This document shows positions 31,989 through 40,988 of a stretch of 64,000 bases of DNA, in pieces (the first letter of the stretch is position 1; each line of letters begins with the position of its first letter). The notes under the pieces are model-generated. The model saw nothing but the letters and a program-made list of their open reading frames with translations. It did no database searches and was not told the origin of the DNA. The stretch covers positions 1-64,000 of the forward strand of contig JAUNQD010000008.1 in assembly GCA_030536355.1 (NCBI GenBank), given 5' to 3'. Source of the stretch: Bacillota bacterium (GTDB lineage Bacteria > Bacillota > Clostridia > Peptostreptococcales > Anaerovoracaceae). The position numbers were made by a program, and so were the translations under genes.

Positions 31989-34919
31989 ATGGCCGGAAAT
32001 GTTTATGCTAAAAATATAAAACGCACCATAACCGGAAGCTTGGGAAGATATATAGCCATACTCGCCATAATCGCCATCGGAGTAGGATTTTTTGTGGGTG
32101 TCAAAAATACCAAGGCATCCATGATGGAAACATGCAACGATTACGTCGATGAATACGCGTTATACGATTATAGGCTCATATCTACTTACGGCTTCACTGA
32201 AGAAGATGTGAAAGCGCTGGATGCAGTCGATGAAACTAAGGCTGCGGAAGGCGGTATTTATGCTGACTTTTTTTCTGAGGACAGCGAAGGTAACTCCATT
32301 ATTTTGAGAGCCCATTCCATTACTGAAGATATAAACAAGGTAAACTTGACAGAAGGTCGTATGCCTGAAAAGGCCAATGAATGCATTGCCGATGATTTTC
32401 TGTTCTCAAAAAAGGACATAGGAACGAAGATAAAAGTTGCTGATAAGAATGAAAATGCACAGAAAGATACGCTGAACTTTGATGAGTATGAGATCGTCGG
32501 TATAGCCAAGTCTCCTTATTACATGATGAAGCGTGAACGTGGGACCACTTCGATAGGTGACGGCAAGATCTCAGCATTCATTTATATGCCTCGTGAAGGA
32601 CTTACAAGCGAGTATTTCACAGAGATATTCGTTACATGCAAGGAACAGGGATTCATATTCAGCGATGAATACAATGTCAATATAGATAAGGCGGAAGAGC
32701 CGATACAGACTGCAGCTGAGGCGCAGGCCCACAAGCGTTACGAAGAAATAGTAGATGAAGCTCAGACAGAAATAGACAAGGGTAAGAAAGAGCTGGAAGA
32801 TGGAAAGGACACCTTAGCTGCAGAAAAGGCTTCCACTTACGCGGAGCTGAGAAATGCAAAGCGCACTCTTGATGCAAATAGCAGAGAGATTGAAGCGGGC
32901 AAGGCAGCGATAACTGCTCAGAAAGTGCAGCTTCCGGCGGATAGAGCCAATTATGCGGCTATGCTCTTGCAGGTAGAGGCAGGTCTGGCACAGGATCCAA
33001 GTAATACAGAACTTTTGGAAGACAAGATAGAGCTTACTTATGCCATAGCACAGATCGATGCTGCTATCAAGATGATTCCTGCTAAAGAACGTGAGCTTGC
33101 TGCAGGAGAAAAACAAATAGCTGAAGGTTATGATGAATATTATGACGGCAGGGCTAAAGCCAACAGAGAATTCAATAAAGCAGAGAAAGAACTGGAAGAT
33201 GCAGAAAAAGATCTGAAAAAAGCTGAAGAAGAGCTTGCGGATATGGCCGCTGCCGAAGTTTTTGTACAGAAAAGGGAAGATAACCTAGGATTCGGATCTT
33301 TTGAAAGCAATGCAGATATAGTTGACAGCATCGCTAAAGTATTCCCTGTATTTTTCTTCTTGATCGCTGCTCTTGTATGTTCAACAACAATGTCCAGGAT
33401 GATAGAAGAAGAGCGCACTCAGATAGGTGCCTTGAGAGCTCTCGGATATACGTCCGGAAGGATAATGAAGAAATATATGATCTACTCAGGATCCGCAGCC
33501 GTGATAGGCTGCATCATAGGATTCTTTGCAGGATCAAAATTCTTCCCGCTTGCCATATGGACAGCGTATGGCATGATGTTCGGGTTTGCGCCGCTTCAGT
33601 ACTATTTCAGCTGGTCACTTGCGCTTATATCACTGATAGTATCTTTGATATGTTCTACAGGGACAACATATTTTGCCTGCAGGGGGCAGCTTTCTCACAT
33701 GCCGGCAGAAATACTGAGACCTAAAGCACCTAAAGCCGGTAAGCGAGTTTTCCTCGAAAGGATAGATTTCATCTGGAGCAGATTGAAATTCCTCCACAAG
33801 GTAACTGTGAGAAATATCCTCAGGTATAAGAAGAGGATGATAATGATGATCATAGGTATCGGAGGCTGTGCATCGCTCGTGCTGGCAGGCTTCGGTATGG
33901 ATGACTCTGTTGCGGGAGTCTCCGATCATCAATACACAAATATCGAAACATACGATATCATGGTGGCATTCGAAGAGGTGCTTACCGATGAAAAGAAGGC
34001 AGGATTCGACGAAAACCATGGCGATGCTCTTAAGAATACTGCTGTGTTTCAGCAGTCAACAGTTACTTTGAAGCATGCGGGAGTCAGCAAATCCAGCAGT
34101 TTGATCATTACTGATGATAAAAACATGTCAGATGCTTTTGTTTTGAAGGAAGAAGTTGAAGACGAAGCTAAGATAGCTTATCCGGGAGAAGGGGAGGCTG
34201 TGATCAATAATAAGATGGCTGAAATGCTGGGCGTTGGCATAGGTGATGCTGTAGAAGTGGAATACGATGATACTCATCATACTACCCTTGAAATATCCGG
34301 CATCTTCAGAAACTATGTAAGCAGCTACATGTTCGTCAATGATAAGACGTATGAAATGACTTCCGGCAGTGCATATGAACCATCTATGATGTATCTTACA
34401 GTCAAAGATAGCAGAGATGTACATCGAGTGGCAGATGATATCAGTGATACTGAAGATGTTATAGCGATATCGGTAAATGAAGATGTCAGAGCCGGGATCG
34501 ATGATATGATGCAGAGCCTCAACTATATAATAATCCTCGTTATATTATGTGCGGGAGCACTGGCATTCATAGTTCTGTTCAATTTGAGCAATATCAACCT
34601 TACCGAGCGTGTCAGGGAAATAGCAACGATAGAGGTGCTTGGATTTTATCCTAGGGAAACCGGTGCCTACGTGTTCAGAGAAAACTTGATACTGGTGATA
34701 TTGGGTATAATAGCGGGACTTCCGACAGGATTCCTGCTCCATAAGTTCATCATGAAACAGATAAATATAGACATGGTATCCTTCAACAGTGTGATCGAGC
34801 CTGCCAGTTATGTCTATACAGTTATTGTAGTGTTATGCTTCACCTTCATAGTCGACAGAGTAATGCGGCGTAAACTCAAGAAGATCAATATGGCTGAGGC
34901 ACTTAAATCGATAGAATAA
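31989..34919 (+). CDS. FtsX/MacB-like ABC permease with extracytoplasmic coiled coil
   Basis: A 976-residue permease. One N-terminal helix (18-38) is followed by a large external region with a MacB-like periplasmic core fold, then a Lys/Glu/Ala-rich coiled coil (about 255-425, with RYEEIVDEAQTEIDKGKKEL and EKELEDAEKDLKKAEEEL). A first FtsX domain has three helices (about 450-570), then comes a second external domain and a second FtsX domain at the C-terminus. Such proteins with coiled-coil inserts act in lipid or peptide export or in cell-envelope signalling. Paired with the ATPase before it. The substrate is unknown. Sequence and codon use match the neighbours. Confidence 0.92.
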   Translation: MAGNVYAKNIKRTITGSLGRYIAILAIIAIGVGFFVGVKNTKASMMETCNDYVDEYALYDYRLISTYGFTEEDVKALDAVDETKAAEGGIYADFFSEDSEGNSIILRAHSITEDINKVNLTEGRMPEKANECIADDFLFSKKDIGTKIKVADKNENAQKDTLNFDEYEIVGIAKSPYYMMKRERGTTSIGDGKISAFIYMPREGLTSEYFTEIFVTCKEQGFIFSDEYNVNIDKAEEPIQTAAEAQAHKRYEEIVDEAQTEIDKGKKELEDGKDTLAAEKASTYAELRNAKRTLDANSREIEAGKAAITAQKVQLPADRANYAAMLLQVEAGLAQDPSNTELLEDKIELTYAIAQIDAAIKMIPAKERELAAGEKQIAEGYDEYYDGRAKANREFNKAEKELEDAEKDLKKAEEELADMAAAEVFVQKREDNLGFGSFESNADIVDSIAKVFPVFFFLIAALVCSTTMSRMIEEERTQIGALRALGYTSGRIMKKYMIYSGSAAVIGCIIGFFAGSKFFPLAIWTAYGMMFGFAPLQYYFSWSLALISLIVSLICSTGTTYFACRGQLSHMPAEILRPKAPKAGKRVFLERIDFIWSRLKFLHKVTVRNILRYKKRMIMMIIGIGGCASLVLAGFGMDDSVAGVSDHQYTNIETYDIMVAFEEVLTDEKKAGFDENHGDALKNTAVFQQSTVTLKHAGVSKSSSLIITDDKNMSDAFVLKEEVEDEAKIAYPGEGEAVINNKMAEMLGVGIGDAVEVEYDDTHHTTLEISGIFRNYVSSYMFVNDKTYEMTSGSAYEPSMMYLTVKDSRDVHRVADDISDTEDVIAISVNEDVRAGIDDMMQSLNYIIILVILCAGALAFIVLFNLSNINLTERVREIATIEVLGFYPRETGAYVFRENLILVILGIIAGLPTGFLLHKFIMKQINIDMVSFNSVIEPASYVYTVIVVLCFTFIVDRVMRRKLKKINMAEALKSIE

Positions 34920-34941
34920 GTACTTTTGAAAAATCTTTTTA

Positions 34942-34950
34942 TGATATAAT
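34942..34950 (+). promoter_or_regulatory. Predicted extended -10 promoter for the thioesterase gene
   Basis: TGATATAAT (34942-34950), 39 bp before ATG 34989. No strong -35 box is seen at 17 bp. Confidence 0.4.
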
Positions 34951-34988
34951 TAAATATATTTGAAATATAAGAGAAGGGGATGACTCAA

Positions 34989-35708
34989 ATGACAGAACTT
35001 AGCAATGAAAAAGAATTGCTGACGCTGGAGCAAAGCCTGCGCTTTTGCGCAGAAGATTTTGATGCAAAGGGCAACTTGAAGGCTTCCAGCTTGATGTATG
35101 CATTTCAGGAGATAGCCGGAGCTCACGCAGAAAGCCTGGGCTTGGGGTTCGATGACCTGATGGAAAAGAATTATATATGGGTACTCAGTAAGGTGAGATT
35201 TGAAGTCTCCGGCAGGATAGAGCAGGGCAGGGACTATATTCTTAAGACATACCCAAGACCTAAGAAAGGTGTTACATTCTTCAGAGATTACTATGTATAT
35301 GACGGTGAAGAGCTTATTGCCAAGGGAACAAGCCATTGGTGCATCATAAACTTCGAGACCAGAAGGATAGAAAGAGCCAAGATAGATTTCGATGGCGAGT
35401 TCATCGATCATGAGGCTTTTGAAAACGGCATCGAAAAATTCAAGGTGGATCAGGAATCGCTTGTCAAGATAGGATTCCATAAGGTGACAGAAGATGACCT
35501 CGATGATAATGAACATGTAAATAACTGTCGTTATGCCGATATGGTGGAAGAGGAGTTGTCAGGACATAAAGAGTACTCCATATACTTCTCTAAGGAAGCT
35601 TTGCTTGATGATGAGATAATTCTCTATAAGACTTCCGATGAAGAATATACATACCTTGAAGGAAAGCTCGATGATGAAACTATCATTTTCCAGATCAAGG
35701 TGAAGTAA
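34989..35708 (+). CDS. Acyl-ACP thioesterase
   Basis: A 239-residue tandem hotdog-fold thioesterase (PF01643 family), which frees fatty acids from acyl carrier protein. Typical segments are GNLKASSLMYAFQEIAGAHAESLGLGFDDL, NYIWVLSKVRFEVSGRI, TYPRPKKGVTFFRDYYVYDGEELIAKGTSHWCIINFETRR and VNNCRYADMVEE. ATG 34989 has AAGGGG nine bases upstream; ATG 34980, which would add three residues, touches that Shine-Dalgarno. It stands alone before a terminator. Bacterial members can set acyl length or tune lipid synthesis. Confidence 0.92.
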   Translation: MTELSNEKELLTLEQSLRFCAEDFDAKGNLKASSLMYAFQEIAGAHAESLGLGFDDLMEKNYIWVLSKVRFEVSGRIEQGRDYILKTYPRPKKGVTFFRDYYVYDGEELIAKGTSHWCIINFETRRIERAKIDFDGEFIDHEAFENGIEKFKVDQESLVKIGFHKVTEDDLDDNEHVNNCRYADMVEEELSGHKEYSIYFSKEALLDDEIILYKTSDEEYTYLEGKLDDETIIFQIKVK

Positions 35709-35727
35709 ATATGAATAATGATATTAA

Positions 35728-35762
35728 AAAACCCGTAAACGGTAATCGTTTACGGGTTTTAT
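35728..35762. terminator. Bidirectional terminator between thioesterase gene and gdhA
   Basis: AAAACCCGTAAACG (35728-35741), loop GTAAT, CGTTTACGGGTTTT (35747-35760). A perfect 14-bp stem. Confidence 0.93.
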
Positions 35763-35797
35763 TATTAAGGTTTAAATAAGTCTAAACTATGTAAGGT

Positions 35798-37165
35798 TTA
35801 TACTAAGCCCTGAGCCATCATAGCTTCAGCAACCTTTTCGAAACCAGCGATGTTAGCACCCTGTACCAGAGCGTTCTTATCGTTGTAGTAAGTTTCGCCA
35901 GCCTTAGCGCAAGCATTGTAGATGTTCTTCATGATTGTGTGCAGCTGAGCATAAACGTCTTCGTGCTGATATACAGTGTGTCCTGAGTTCTGACCCATTT
36001 CGATGCATGAGCAAGCAACGCCGCCAGCGTTAGCAGCCTTAGCAGGACCTACAGCTGTCATTTCCTTCATCAGGTAAACGAGAGCGTCGTTAGTTGTAGG
36101 CATGTTAGCTCCTTCACAGTAGAACTTAGCGCCTGACTTAACGATGTTCTGAGCATCTTCCATTCTTACGTCATTCTGCATAGCGCAAGGGATGAACAGG
36201 TCAACCTTAACGCCGAAGTCTTCAGCAACATTCCAAGGCTTCTTTCCAGGAACGAAAGTAGCTTCTGGGAACTTTTCTGCGTAAGGTGCGCAAACGTTCT
36301 TGCCTGATGCTCTCAGTTCGAGGAAGTATGCAACCTTTTCGTCAGTGTTAACGCCTTCTGGGTCGTAGATATATCCGTCAGGACCTGAGAATGCAACTGT
36401 CTTAGCGCCTAACTGCTGTAATTTCCAAGCAGCACCCCATGCTACGTTACCGAAACCTGAGATTACTACGTTCTTTCCAGCCATTTCTTCGCCGTTAGCC
36501 TTCAGCATTTCTTCTGCGTACCATACGATACCGAATCCAGTAGCTTCAGCTCTTCCCAGCAGTCCGCCGTACTGCAGACCCTTGCCAGTCAGAACGCCTT
36601 CGTATCTGTCAACGATTCTCTTGTACTGTCCGAAGAGGTAACCGATTTCTCTAGCGCCAACGCCCAGGTCTCCAGCAGGAACGTCAGTGTAAGGTCCGAT
36701 ATGTCTGTACAGTTCAGTCATGAATGCCTGGCAGAATCTCATTACTTCTGCATCTGACTTACCGTTAGGATCGAAGTCTGAACCACCCTTACCGCCGCCG
36801 ATAGGCAGACCAGTCAGTGAGTTTTTGAAGATCTGTTCGAATCCGAGGAACTTGATGATTCCAGGGTATACGTTTGGAGCGAATCTCAGACCGCCTTTGT
36901 AAGGTCCGATAGCGCTGTTGAACTGGTATCTGTAGCCCTTGTTAACCTGTACTTTACCAGCATCGTCAACCCATACTACTCTGAAAGTAACTCCTCTTTC
37001 AGGTTCTACTAATCTTTCGAGAAGAGCAGCTTCTTCATATTCAGGATGCTTGTCGCATACTGGAGCTAATGATTCGAGTACTTCTTCTACGCACTGGTGG
37101 AATTCCACTTCGCCAGGGTTGTTCTGCTTGCAGAGTTCAATGACTCTTTCTACATAATTTGACAT
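35798..37165 (-). CDS. gdhA: Hexameric glutamate dehydrogenase
   Basis: A 455-residue glutamate dehydrogenase, converting glutamate to 2-oxoglutarate and ammonia with NAD(P). RYQFNSAIGPYKGGLRFAPNV and LPIGGGKGGSDFDPNGKSDAE hold the catalytic Lys residues, and VPAGDLGVGAREIGYLFGQYKRI and VISGFGNVAWGAAWKL (Rossmann motif) follow. The length and sequence match the clostridial small hexameric type. Codon use is strongly biased toward a few codons, implying very high expression, and the promoter is near consensus with an extended -10. It likely serves amino-acid fermentation as well as assimilation. Coenzyme preference cannot be fixed by eye. Confidence 0.97.
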   Translation of the reverse strand: MSNYVERVIELCKQNNPGEVEFHQCVEEVLESLAPVCDKHPEYEEAALLERLVEPERGVTFRVVWVDDAGKVQVNKGYRYQFNSAIGPYKGGLRFAPNVYPGIIKFLGFEQIFKNSLTGLPIGGGKGGSDFDPNGKSDAEVMRFCQAFMTELYRHIGPYTDVPAGDLGVGAREIGYLFGQYKRIVDRYEGVLTGKGLQYGGLLGRAEATGFGIVWYAEEMLKANGEEMAGKNVVISGFGNVAWGAAWKLQQLGAKTVAFSGPDGYIYDPEGVNTDEKVAYFLELRASGKNVCAPYAEKFPEATFVPGKKPWNVAEDFGVKVDLFIPCAMQNDVRMEDAQNIVKSGAKFYCEGANMPTTNDALVYLMKEMTAVGPAKAANAGGVACSCIEMGQNSGHTVYQHEDVYAQLHTIMKNIYNACAKAGETYYNDKNALVQGANIAGFEKVAEAMMAQGLV

Positions 37166-37226
37166 TTTTTTTCTCCTCTTTTTTAAATAATATAATTAGT
37201 TAAAATTGTAATGCCTAGTTAAGTTA

Positions 37227-37255
37227 AATATATCACTACGAATATATACAGTCAA
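37227..37255 (-). promoter_or_regulatory. Predicted strong gdhA promoter
   Basis: On the minus strand TTGACT (37255-37250), 17-bp spacer, TATATT (37232-37227) with TGA before it. The leader of about 60 nt ends in GAGGAG before the ATG. Confidence 0.75.
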
Positions 37256-37346
37256 TGGGATTCCCACCTTTTGGCGGAAAGTTGAAATTTTCTGATAACT
37301 GGAAGGCGGCAGGAATAAAATGGTTGTTTTTATGACAATAAAACAT

Positions 37347-37375
37347 TTGGATTTGCTTTGGAAATTTGATATACT
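37347..37375 (+). promoter_or_regulatory. Predicted mgtE promoter
   Basis: TTGGAT (37347-37352), 17-bp spacer, TATACT (37370-37375) with TGA before it. It places the transcript start near 37382 and excludes the upstream Met codon at 37320 as the real start. Confidence 0.7.
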
Positions 37376-37412
37376 AATTAGGAATGGAATCTTTGAGAAA
37401 GGAGGCAATATC

Positions 37413-38834
37413 ATGGCTGAAAATATGGAAATGATGGATGCTATGGACATTGACACTAAAGAACAGCAATTTGATGAAGACATAGAGAATATAATTGAAC
37501 TGCTTGAAGAAAAATCATACTTTAAAGCGAGAGATGAGATCCTGAAACATAATGAAGTAGATATTGGTGAGATTCTCGAAGAGGTACTGGAAGAACTGGG
37601 TATAGAGAAGACTATAATCCTGTTCAGGATGCTGCCTAAAGATGTTTCGGTAGAGGTGTTTTCATACTTGCCTACAGATGATCAGTTGGAAATCGTCAAT
37701 GGCATAACTGACAGAGAAAGAAACTATATCATCCAGGAACTGGACTTCGACGATATGATCGACGTGCTGGAAGAACTTCCCGCAAACATCGTCGATAAGA
37801 TCCTGGCCAGTACACCTAAAGATGAACGTAAACTGATAAATACATTCCTCAACTATCCGGATACTTGTGCGGGCAGCCTGATGACACCTGATTACATAAG
37901 TCTTCAGGAAACCATGACAGTGGGAGAAGCCCTTGCCCATATCAAACGTGAGGCGCTGGACAGTGAGACTGTATATACTTGTTATGTCAAGAGTGCAGGA
38001 AGAAAACTCCAGGGGATCGTCTCCCTGAGAGCATTAGTAGTAGCTGATGACGATGTGAAAGTCGGCGAATTGATGAATGAAGATTACGTATACGTTAACG
38101 TATACGATGACCAGGAAGAAGTAGCAGAATACTTCACTAGATACGGCTTCCTGGCAATTCCTGTAGTAGATAAAGAAAACAGATTGGTAGGCATCATCAC
38201 TGTCGATGACATCCTGGATGTAATCGAAGAAGAAACTACCGAGGACATCGAGAGAATGGCGGGTATCATGGATGGATCCGACAAGGAGTATCTTGATTTG
38301 AGTGTATTCAATCATGTTAAGTCAAGACTTCCTTGGCTCATATTCCTGACAGTATCACTGATGCTTACAGGAGCCATAATCACCAGATTCGAGGCTGTTC
38401 TTTCACAGGTCATCATACTGGTATCATATCTGCCTTTGCTCATGGGTTCCGGCGGTAATACAGGTACCCAGGCAGCGACACTTGTAATACGTGGTATGGC
38501 AGTCGACGAAATAGACCTTAAGGACGCTTTTAAAGTATTCTGGAAAGAACTGCGCATAAGCATCATCCTGGGAGGGATCCTCAGCGTACTGAACTTTGCG
38601 AAAGTAGTGTTCATAGATCATCAAAGCTTCATGATAGGCCTTACTGTGGCTGTTTCTCTGCTTTTGATCATAATGTTTGCAAAACTGTTGGGAGGACTGC
38701 TTCCGATGGCAGCCAAAAAAGTAGGTATCGACCCTGCGTTGATGGCATCACCTATGATGGCTTCGCTGACTGACATGTTCTCTGCAGTTGCATTCCTGCT
38801 GATCGCATCATTGTTCCTCGGAATTTCACTGTAG
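37413..38834 (+). CDS. mgtE: MgtE-family magnesium channel
   Basis: A 473-residue Mg2+ channel. The cytoplasmic N domain (about 1-140) of helical repeats (ELLEEKSYFKARDEILKHNEVDIGEIL) is followed by two CBS domains (about 150-270, LMTPDYISLQETMTVGEAL and GFLAIPVVDKENRLVGIITVDDILDVIEEE) that sense Mg2+. Five membrane helices come next, with RLPWLIFLTVSLMLTGAII and PLLMGSGGNTGTQAATLVIRG. ATG 37413 behind AAAGGAGG is the start, consistent with the promoter. No Mg2+ riboswitch (M-box or ykoK) is present in its 30-nt leader. nnrD follows after 8 bp. Confidence 0.95.
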   Translation: MAENMEMMDAMDIDTKEQQFDEDIENIIELLEEKSYFKARDEILKHNEVDIGEILEEVLEELGIEKTIILFRMLPKDVSVEVFSYLPTDDQLEIVNGITDRERNYIIQELDFDDMIDVLEELPANIVDKILASTPKDERKLINTFLNYPDTCAGSLMTPDYISLQETMTVGEALAHIKREALDSETVYTCYVKSAGRKLQGIVSLRALVVADDDVKVGELMNEDYVYVNVYDDQEEVAEYFTRYGFLAIPVVDKENRLVGIITVDDILDVIEEETTEDIERMAGIMDGSDKEYLDLSVFNHVKSRLPWLIFLTVSLMLTGAIITRFEAVLSQVIILVSYLPLLMGSGGNTGTQAATLVIRGMAVDEIDLKDAFKVFWKELRISIILGGILSVLNFAKVVFIDHQSFMIGLTVAVSLLLIIMFAKLLGGLLPMAAKKVGIDPALMASPMMASLTDMFSAVAFLLIASLFLGISL

Positions 38835-38842
38835 GTGATTTT

Positions 38843-39718
38843 ATGGAAAATACAGGTTTAATTACTCTCGAATATGTAAAGAATATTATCAAGGAAAGAC
38901 CGACGGAAATACATAAAGGAAAGTGCGGCAGAGTGTTGATCGTTGCAGGTTCTGTAGGTATGGCCGGAGCAGCGGTGCTGTCAGCAAGAGGTGCGCTCAA
39001 ATCAGGAGCAGGTCTTGTTAAGATAGCGGCACCTAAAGAGTTGTTTGACATACTTCAGGTGGCAGTCACTCAGGCGACATGCATCGACGTTTCCGAGATT
39101 TCCGACAGTCTTGCCCAGGGTTCGCTGGATATTTATAATGCAGTAGCCATAGGACCCGGATTGGGGGTAGATGAGAGAAAATACCTGTTGATAAAAGATA
39201 TACTTAAGAATTATAACGGCACTGTGGTTTTAGATGCAGACGGGATCAACTGCATTTGCAAATATGATGTGGGATTACAGTGCTTATCGGGAAGAAAATA
39301 TCCTGTGGTATTGACGCCTCATGTTGGCGAAGCAGATAGACTGCTTTCTGCACTTGGCGAAGAGAAGGTAACTTCTTTAGGCAGAGAGAAAGCAGCAGAG
39401 ATCATAAGCGGCAAGACCGGTGCCATCGTGCTTTTGAAGGGAGCAGGCACTGTAGTTACGGCGGACAAACAAGGCTCATATATTAATACTACGGGAAACC
39501 CGGGAATGGCTACGGGCGGAAGCGGTGATGTGCTTACCGGAGTCATAGCGGCTATTGTCGCTTCGGGTATCGATCCGTTTGATGCAGCTAAAGCAGGAGC
39601 TTACATGCATGGTTTGGCGGGAGATAAGGCCGCTGATGTACACGGACAGTGGGGAATGACCGCTGTAGAGGTGGAAGAAGCCCTTCCTGCTGCATTCAAA
39701 GAAGTTGTAGGCAAATAA
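38843..39718 (+). CDS. nnrD: ADP-dependent (S)-NAD(P)H-hydrate dehydratase (C-terminal-domain type)
   Basis: A 291-residue ribokinase-fold enzyme that repairs hydrated NAD(P)H using ADP or ATP. Motifs are GKCGRVLIVAGSVGMAGAAVLSARGALKSGAGLV, VVLTPHVGEADRLL and the C-terminal TTGNPGMATGGSGDVLTGVIAAIVASG. It lacks the NnrE epimerase domain that is often fused at the N-terminus, so the epimerase, if any, is elsewhere. It sits between mgtE and the mazF-like gene. Confidence 0.94.
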   Translation: MENTGLITLEYVKNIIKERPTEIHKGKCGRVLIVAGSVGMAGAAVLSARGALKSGAGLVKIAAPKELFDILQVAVTQATCIDVSEISDSLAQGSLDIYNAVAIGPGLGVDERKYLLIKDILKNYNGTVVLDADGINCICKYDVGLQCLSGRKYPVVLTPHVGEADRLLSALGEEKVTSLGREKAAEIISGKTGAIVLLKGAGTVVTADKQGSYINTTGNPGMATGGSGDVLTGVIAAIVASGIDPFDAAKAGAYMHGLAGDKAADVHGQWGMTAVEVEEALPAAFKEVVGK

Positions 39719-39747
39719 AAGATTATATTATAAAGGGGTAAAGGACT

Positions 39748-40107
39748 GTGAGCATAAAAAAGGGCGACCTTTATTTTGCTGATTTAAGTCCGGTAACGGG
39801 CTCCGAACAAGGTGGAGTCAGACCCGTGCTGGTGGTCCAGAATGATGTGGGAAATAAATTCAGTCCCACTATCATAGTGGCGGCCATCACAAGCAGGAAA
39901 AATAAGGCCGACCTTCCAACTCATGTATCGATAGAGGCAGATGGGAACGGCCTGTCGAAAAACTCAGTAGTATTATTAGAACAACTCAGAACAATAGACA
40001 AAAGAAGATTGAAAGAAAGAATCGGTACGATCGACAAAAAACGTTTACCGGAAGTAGATGAAGCACTGAGCGTAAGCTTAGGTATCGATAATGGTTCATT
40101 TTTCTAG
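39748..40107 (+). CDS. MazF/PemK-family endoribonuclease toxin, no adjacent antitoxin
   Basis: A 119-residue EndoA/MazF protein, an mRNA-cleaving toxin. [30 protein letters not shown] is the family N-terminus with the catalytic Arg, followed by [25 protein letters not shown] and [17 protein letters not shown]. The start is GTG 39748 with AAGGGG upstream. In Bacillus the toxin follows its antitoxin ndoAI and alr, but here only 29 bp separate it from nnrD and 62 bp from the transketolase gene, so no mazE-type gene is linked. Either the antitoxin is encoded elsewhere or regulation differs. Confidence 0.93.
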   Translation: MSIKKGDLYFADLSPVTGSEQGGVRPVLVVQNDVGNKFSPTIIVAAITSRKNKADLPTHVSIEADGNGLSKNSVVLLEQLRTIDKRRLKERIGTIDKKRLPEVDEALSVSLGIDNGSFF

Positions 40108-40112
40108 TGTGT

Positions 40113-40136
40113 AAGGGCTGCGTTGGCGGCCCTTTA
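40113..40136 (+). terminator. Weak hairpin between mazF and the transketolase genes
   Basis: AAGGGC (40113-40118), GC-rich loop, GCCCTTT (40129-40135) and an A/T tail. A short stem, so perhaps a leaky terminator. Confidence 0.45.
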
Positions 40137-40169
40137 TATATTTAATAAATGATTTATATGGAGGAGACT

Positions 40170-40988
40170 ATGGATATTAAAGCTCTGGAAAAGACAGCAG
40201 CAGAGGTGAGAGTCGGTATAGTAAAAGCTATACATAATGCCGGCTCCGGACATCCGGGCGGATCACTTTCAGCTGCAGACATCGTTACTGCACTGTATTT
40301 TGATGAAATGAATATCGACCCTGCAAACCCTAAGATGGAAGGAAGAGATAAATTTATCCTTTCTAAGGGACACGCAGGTCCTGTCCAGTATTCTGCGCTG
40401 GCAGTCAAGGGTTATTACCCAATGGAAGACTTCATGGAATTGAGAAAGATCGGATCCAAATTCCAGGGACATCCTGATATGAACAAGGTTCCGGGAATCG
40501 AAATGTCAACAGGTTCCCTCGGCCAGGGATTCTCTGTTGCCGGCGGAATGGCTATGGCAAATAAGCTGGACAACGATCCGGGCAGAGTATACGTGCTCCT
40601 CGGTGATGGTGAGATCCAGGAAGGTATCGTATGGGAAGCTGCGATGTCAGCTGCTCATTACAAGCTGGACAACCTGGTAGGCATCCTCGACTGGAACGGT
40701 CTTCAGATCGACGGTAAGAATGAAGATGTCATCACAGTAGCTCCTGTAGTAGAAAAATTCGAATCCTTCGGATGGAATGTTATCCAGATCGACGGACATG
40801 ACTTCCAGCAGATCCTGGATGCTTTCAAAAAGGCAAGAGAATGCAAAGGTCAGCCTACAATGATCGTCGCTAAGACCATCAAGGGCAAAGGTGTTTCATT
40901 TATGGAAGATCAGGCAGGATGGCACGGCAAGGCTCCTGATGCTGAGCAGACAGCACAGGCAGTAGCAGAGCTGGGAGGTGAAATGTAA
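40170..40988 (+). CDS. Transketolase, N-terminal subunit
   Basis: A 272-residue thiamine-diphosphate-binding half of a split transketolase, which shuttles two-carbon units in the non-oxidative pentose phosphate pathway. AIHNAGSGHPGGSLSAADIVTALY, LSKGHAGPVQYSALAVKGYY and the ThDP motif LGDGEIQEGIVWEAAMSAAHYKLDNL are present. ATG 40170 has GGAGG at 40160-40164, whereas the further upstream ATG 40149 lacks one. TAATG overlap at 40986-40990 couples it to the next gene. Confidence 0.95.
   Translation: MDIKALEKTAAEVRVGIVKAIHNAGSGHPGGSLSAADIVTALYFDEMNIDPANPKMEGRDKFILSKGHAGPVQYSALAVKGYYPMEDFMELRKIGSKFQGHPDMNKVPGIEMSTGSLGQGFSVAGGMAMANKLDNDPGRVYVLLGDGEIQEGIVWEAAMSAAHYKLDNLVGILDWNGLQIDGKNEDVITVAPVVEKFESFGWNVIQIDGHDFQQILDAFKKARECKGQPTMIVAKTIKGKGVSFMEDQAGWHGKAPDAEQTAQAVAELGGEM

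Noticed and set aside
33377-33724. A 115-residue + strand frame within the ABC permease gene.
   Set aside because: It is an out-of-frame shadow with Arg-rich, non-family sequence.
37320-37412. Starting MgtE at 37320.
   Set aside because: The extra 31 residues cover the promoter itself and precede AAAGGAGG; ATG 37413 fits.
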